Shown: piece by piece, positions 20,023 to 22,033 of the stretch
How the letters are laid out: the number at the start of each line of letters is the position of its first letter
How positions within the stretch are numbered: position 1 is the stretch's first letter
NCBI GenBank assembly: GCA_010014835.2
Contig: JAAAKB020091162.1
Coordinates: 1-22,033, forward strand
DNA: 22,033 nucleotides
Reading direction: 5' to 3'
Origin: Apostichopus leukothele
Taxonomy: Eukaryota > Echinodermata > Holothuroidea > Aspidochirotida > Stichopodidae
Made by a program: the position numbers and the translations under genes
The notes under the pieces: model-generated
Database searches by the model: none
The model's input: the letters and a program-made list of their open reading frames with translations, nothing else
What the model was told of the DNA's origin: nothing

Positions 20023-20376
20023 ATCACATGAAGTTTGTTACAATTGTAGGAAAGGGTAATGGACGAGTTATATTTTCTCTTTCTATTAACTGCAGTGATA
20101 ATATGGACAATCATAACTCATATTTTAGTCGCAGCTTCAACATATAATCCTGACAGGTTTTTAACCTCAATACTAAGCTGATACATGTTTAGACCTGTAT
20201 TTCCTTTTGACCTCATTCGACCTTTGACATTTCGATCATTTTCATTATTAGTTTAATAACATTACCTCGGGTACCGATTATCCATCAATACTCGAATATT
20301 TTGCTTTCCGAGCGAGAGTAGCCCGGTGTAACAGTCTCGATGGATTTTGGAAGCTTGGACGCAGGCAATTGGAATT

Positions 20377-20462
20377 GGAAAAATGTTTGAGGGCGCCATA
20401 TATAAAGAGATATCAAGCCGGAAAAATGTTAGAGGGCGCCATCTATAAAGAGATATCAAGCC
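20377..20462. repeat. 43-bp tandem duplication with GAGGGCGCCAT
   Basis: GGAAAAATGTTTGAGGGCGCCATATATAAAGAGATATCAAGCC at 20377 recurs at 20420 with only two or three differences. GGGCGCC is GC-rich in an AT-rich setting. Confidence 0.85.
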
Positions 20463-20527
20463 CTATATAGACATACGGCTCTGGTAGTTTTTTACTGTAG
20501 TGTGCCTGATGTAGTGTGCTGTCTTAA

Positions 20528-20655
20528 CTATATAAACTTGGATATATACATAGTTACTATATATAGTTATAACTATATATAGTTATATATATATATAGTT
20601 ACTATATAATAACTACATAGTTAACTATATAGCATATATATAACTATATAATTGG
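20528..20655. repeat. AT-rich palindromic block
   Basis: Repeated ACTATATATAGT, TTAACTATATAG and TATATATATA words form many overlapping inverted repeats able to extrude as cruciforms. Confidence 0.75.
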
Positions 20656-22008
20656 CTGTATATACTGCGATGTACTTCTGTGTTACTAAGTTAAATGGGA
20701 AATGAAGTATTGATCTTGGAGATTTAAGCTGGGTTTATCAATAGGCTTATATTGTTACAGCATTAGCACACTTCTGAATGCTGGAGGTCTAGTTCATGAT
20801 AATAAAGAGGTTCAATAGCATATTAGCCACACTCATAAAACTCCTAAACAAACACCAAATAATGCAATTAGTAACAAACAAATTTAACTTCCCACTCTGT
20901 ATTTATGCAATGAGATTCATTCTTTCAAGATTGACCACAAGTTTTGCATTATTTGATTGATTATTGATTGTACATAATTGTTATGTTTAAATAAAGATTA
21001 TTTTCCTATCACAATTAATCAATTACATTTCTGGAAGGAAAATATGATAATTATATAATCCCAATTTTTGGTACCAAAATTCTTCAAAATAAGAAAAAGA
21101 AAATTCTTCAAATTAAATCGTACACTTAGACACCAAATTTGTTTTAGTTGTATGCATTCAAACTTTTGCAGTGGAATTGTTTTAGACCCGAGGAAATTAA
21201 TTAGTGTGTTTCCGATATTATTGTATAACTGCAATTAGCCATTCAACCGAGATATTACAATGCAACAGATACCAGCAAATCTGTGTGCAATGAAAATCAC
21301 CGCGAATAATTAATATACTCACTTTGAAATTTGGACAATTCCTGTTTCGCTTCTGAAAGAAATAACATTTTAATTTTACGACAGGATTTGGTCGCTCCTT
21401 TACTATGAGGTAAGTCGTTTTATAACCATTCATTTATTCATTATTCAATGTTCATAACGTTGAAAATTCATAATTTGCTTTTTGTATCATGTGAAAGTGT
21501 CCTGGTGACAATATGTTCAGAATTGAATAGAATTATTAAGCTACAAACTCGCGACTAAAATATAATTTATTTTTAAAAGTAAAATTGAGACGCAGATGAA
21601 TTAAAAAATGCATTACAATTACTGTTTGTTCTTCGTTGACCGATTAAACATTCGTGTACTCGTTTTCACTCAGGTGGCCTAACCATGAAAGAGTGCAATT
21701 TGTCCGTGTCACGAATTTGTCTGACATTTTTCTTCACGACGAAAAGAATACTATGGGCTGTTTGATGAGAGTATAGCAACTTAAAAATCATCAGTATTGT
21801 CCCTAATATTGCTAGAAGTTTCCCCAGAATGTTGTGGTCTTTAAACGTATTCACAAACATTGAGTATTGTTAAAATACACAATTTAATAACTCAATTTGA
21901 GTAACTAAATTTATTGCAGCTGTAAAATGTTTTTTTAATATTTTTTGTTTAAGGAAATTGAAGCATGGATGACCATCATTATCAGTACATGTACATATTG
22001 AGGATGTA
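20656..22008. other. Noncoding right end with microexon-like motifs
   Basis: AT-rich sequence. Two microexon-like segments of opposite strand lie at 21323-21352 and 21385-21409. A minus-strand frame at 21666-21860 (64 codons) contains a possible membrane helix (ILGKLLAILGTILMIFKLLY), but it has no promoter or splice support. Confidence 0.4.
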
Positions 22009-22033
22009 TCTATATATATATATATATATATAT
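22009..22033. repeat. (TA)n microsatellite running off the window
   Basis: CTATATATATAT continues to the last base, so its full length is unknown. Confidence 0.9.

Noticed and set aside
1-22033. Prokaryotic operons, CRISPR arrays, phage or plasmid modules
   Set aside because: No long ORFs, ribosome binding sites or regularly spaced palindromic repeats; the tandem arrays lack unique spacers.

Overview
Eukaryotic, AT-rich, repeat-dense DNA with spliced genes, almost certainly from a marine invertebrate animal. The recurrent words GTACAGTAC and AGGCCTAG, a tRNA-derived SINE relic and 'TATATAGCGC...GCGCTTTAC' repeats suggest an echinoderm, perhaps a sea cucumber. That placement is a guess from word usage. 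No bacterial-style gene, operon, rRNA, functional tRNA or CRISPR array is visible.

The one gene I can assemble lies on the minus strand, about 17980 down to 6200. Six coding exons with matching splice phases (17980-17938, 17407-17326, 15369-15290, 14796-14730, 7722-7573, 6498-6306) give a 204-residue protein with an AATAAA signal 76 bases after the stop. Its first ~91 residues follow the layout of the head domain of PAXX (paralogue of XRCC4 and XLF), a non-homologous end-joining factor that binds Ku at DNA double-strand breaks. The first four exons are the secure part. The fifth and sixth rest on splice sites, phase and weaker similarity, and the C-terminal Ku-binding motif is not recognisable.

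The ~7 kb fourth intron holds most repeats: a four-copy ~170-bp array, a triplication that copies the end of exon 4 with its splice donor, 91- and 92-bp tandem duplications, an element with inverted ends, a SINE-like repeat and a 116-bp array with conserved hairpins.

Right of the gene, 17981-18800 looks like a promoter region (CCAAT, TATA-like, YY1-like and CRE-like motifs on both strands). At 19719-20022 a TATA box and A-rich leader precede a 48-codon ORF. The left third (1-6200) and the right end (20023-22033) hold only isolated exon-like segments, a SINE relic, simple repeats and AT-rich palindromes.

All exon calls were made by eye from splice consensus, phase and recalled family features. 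No search was run.
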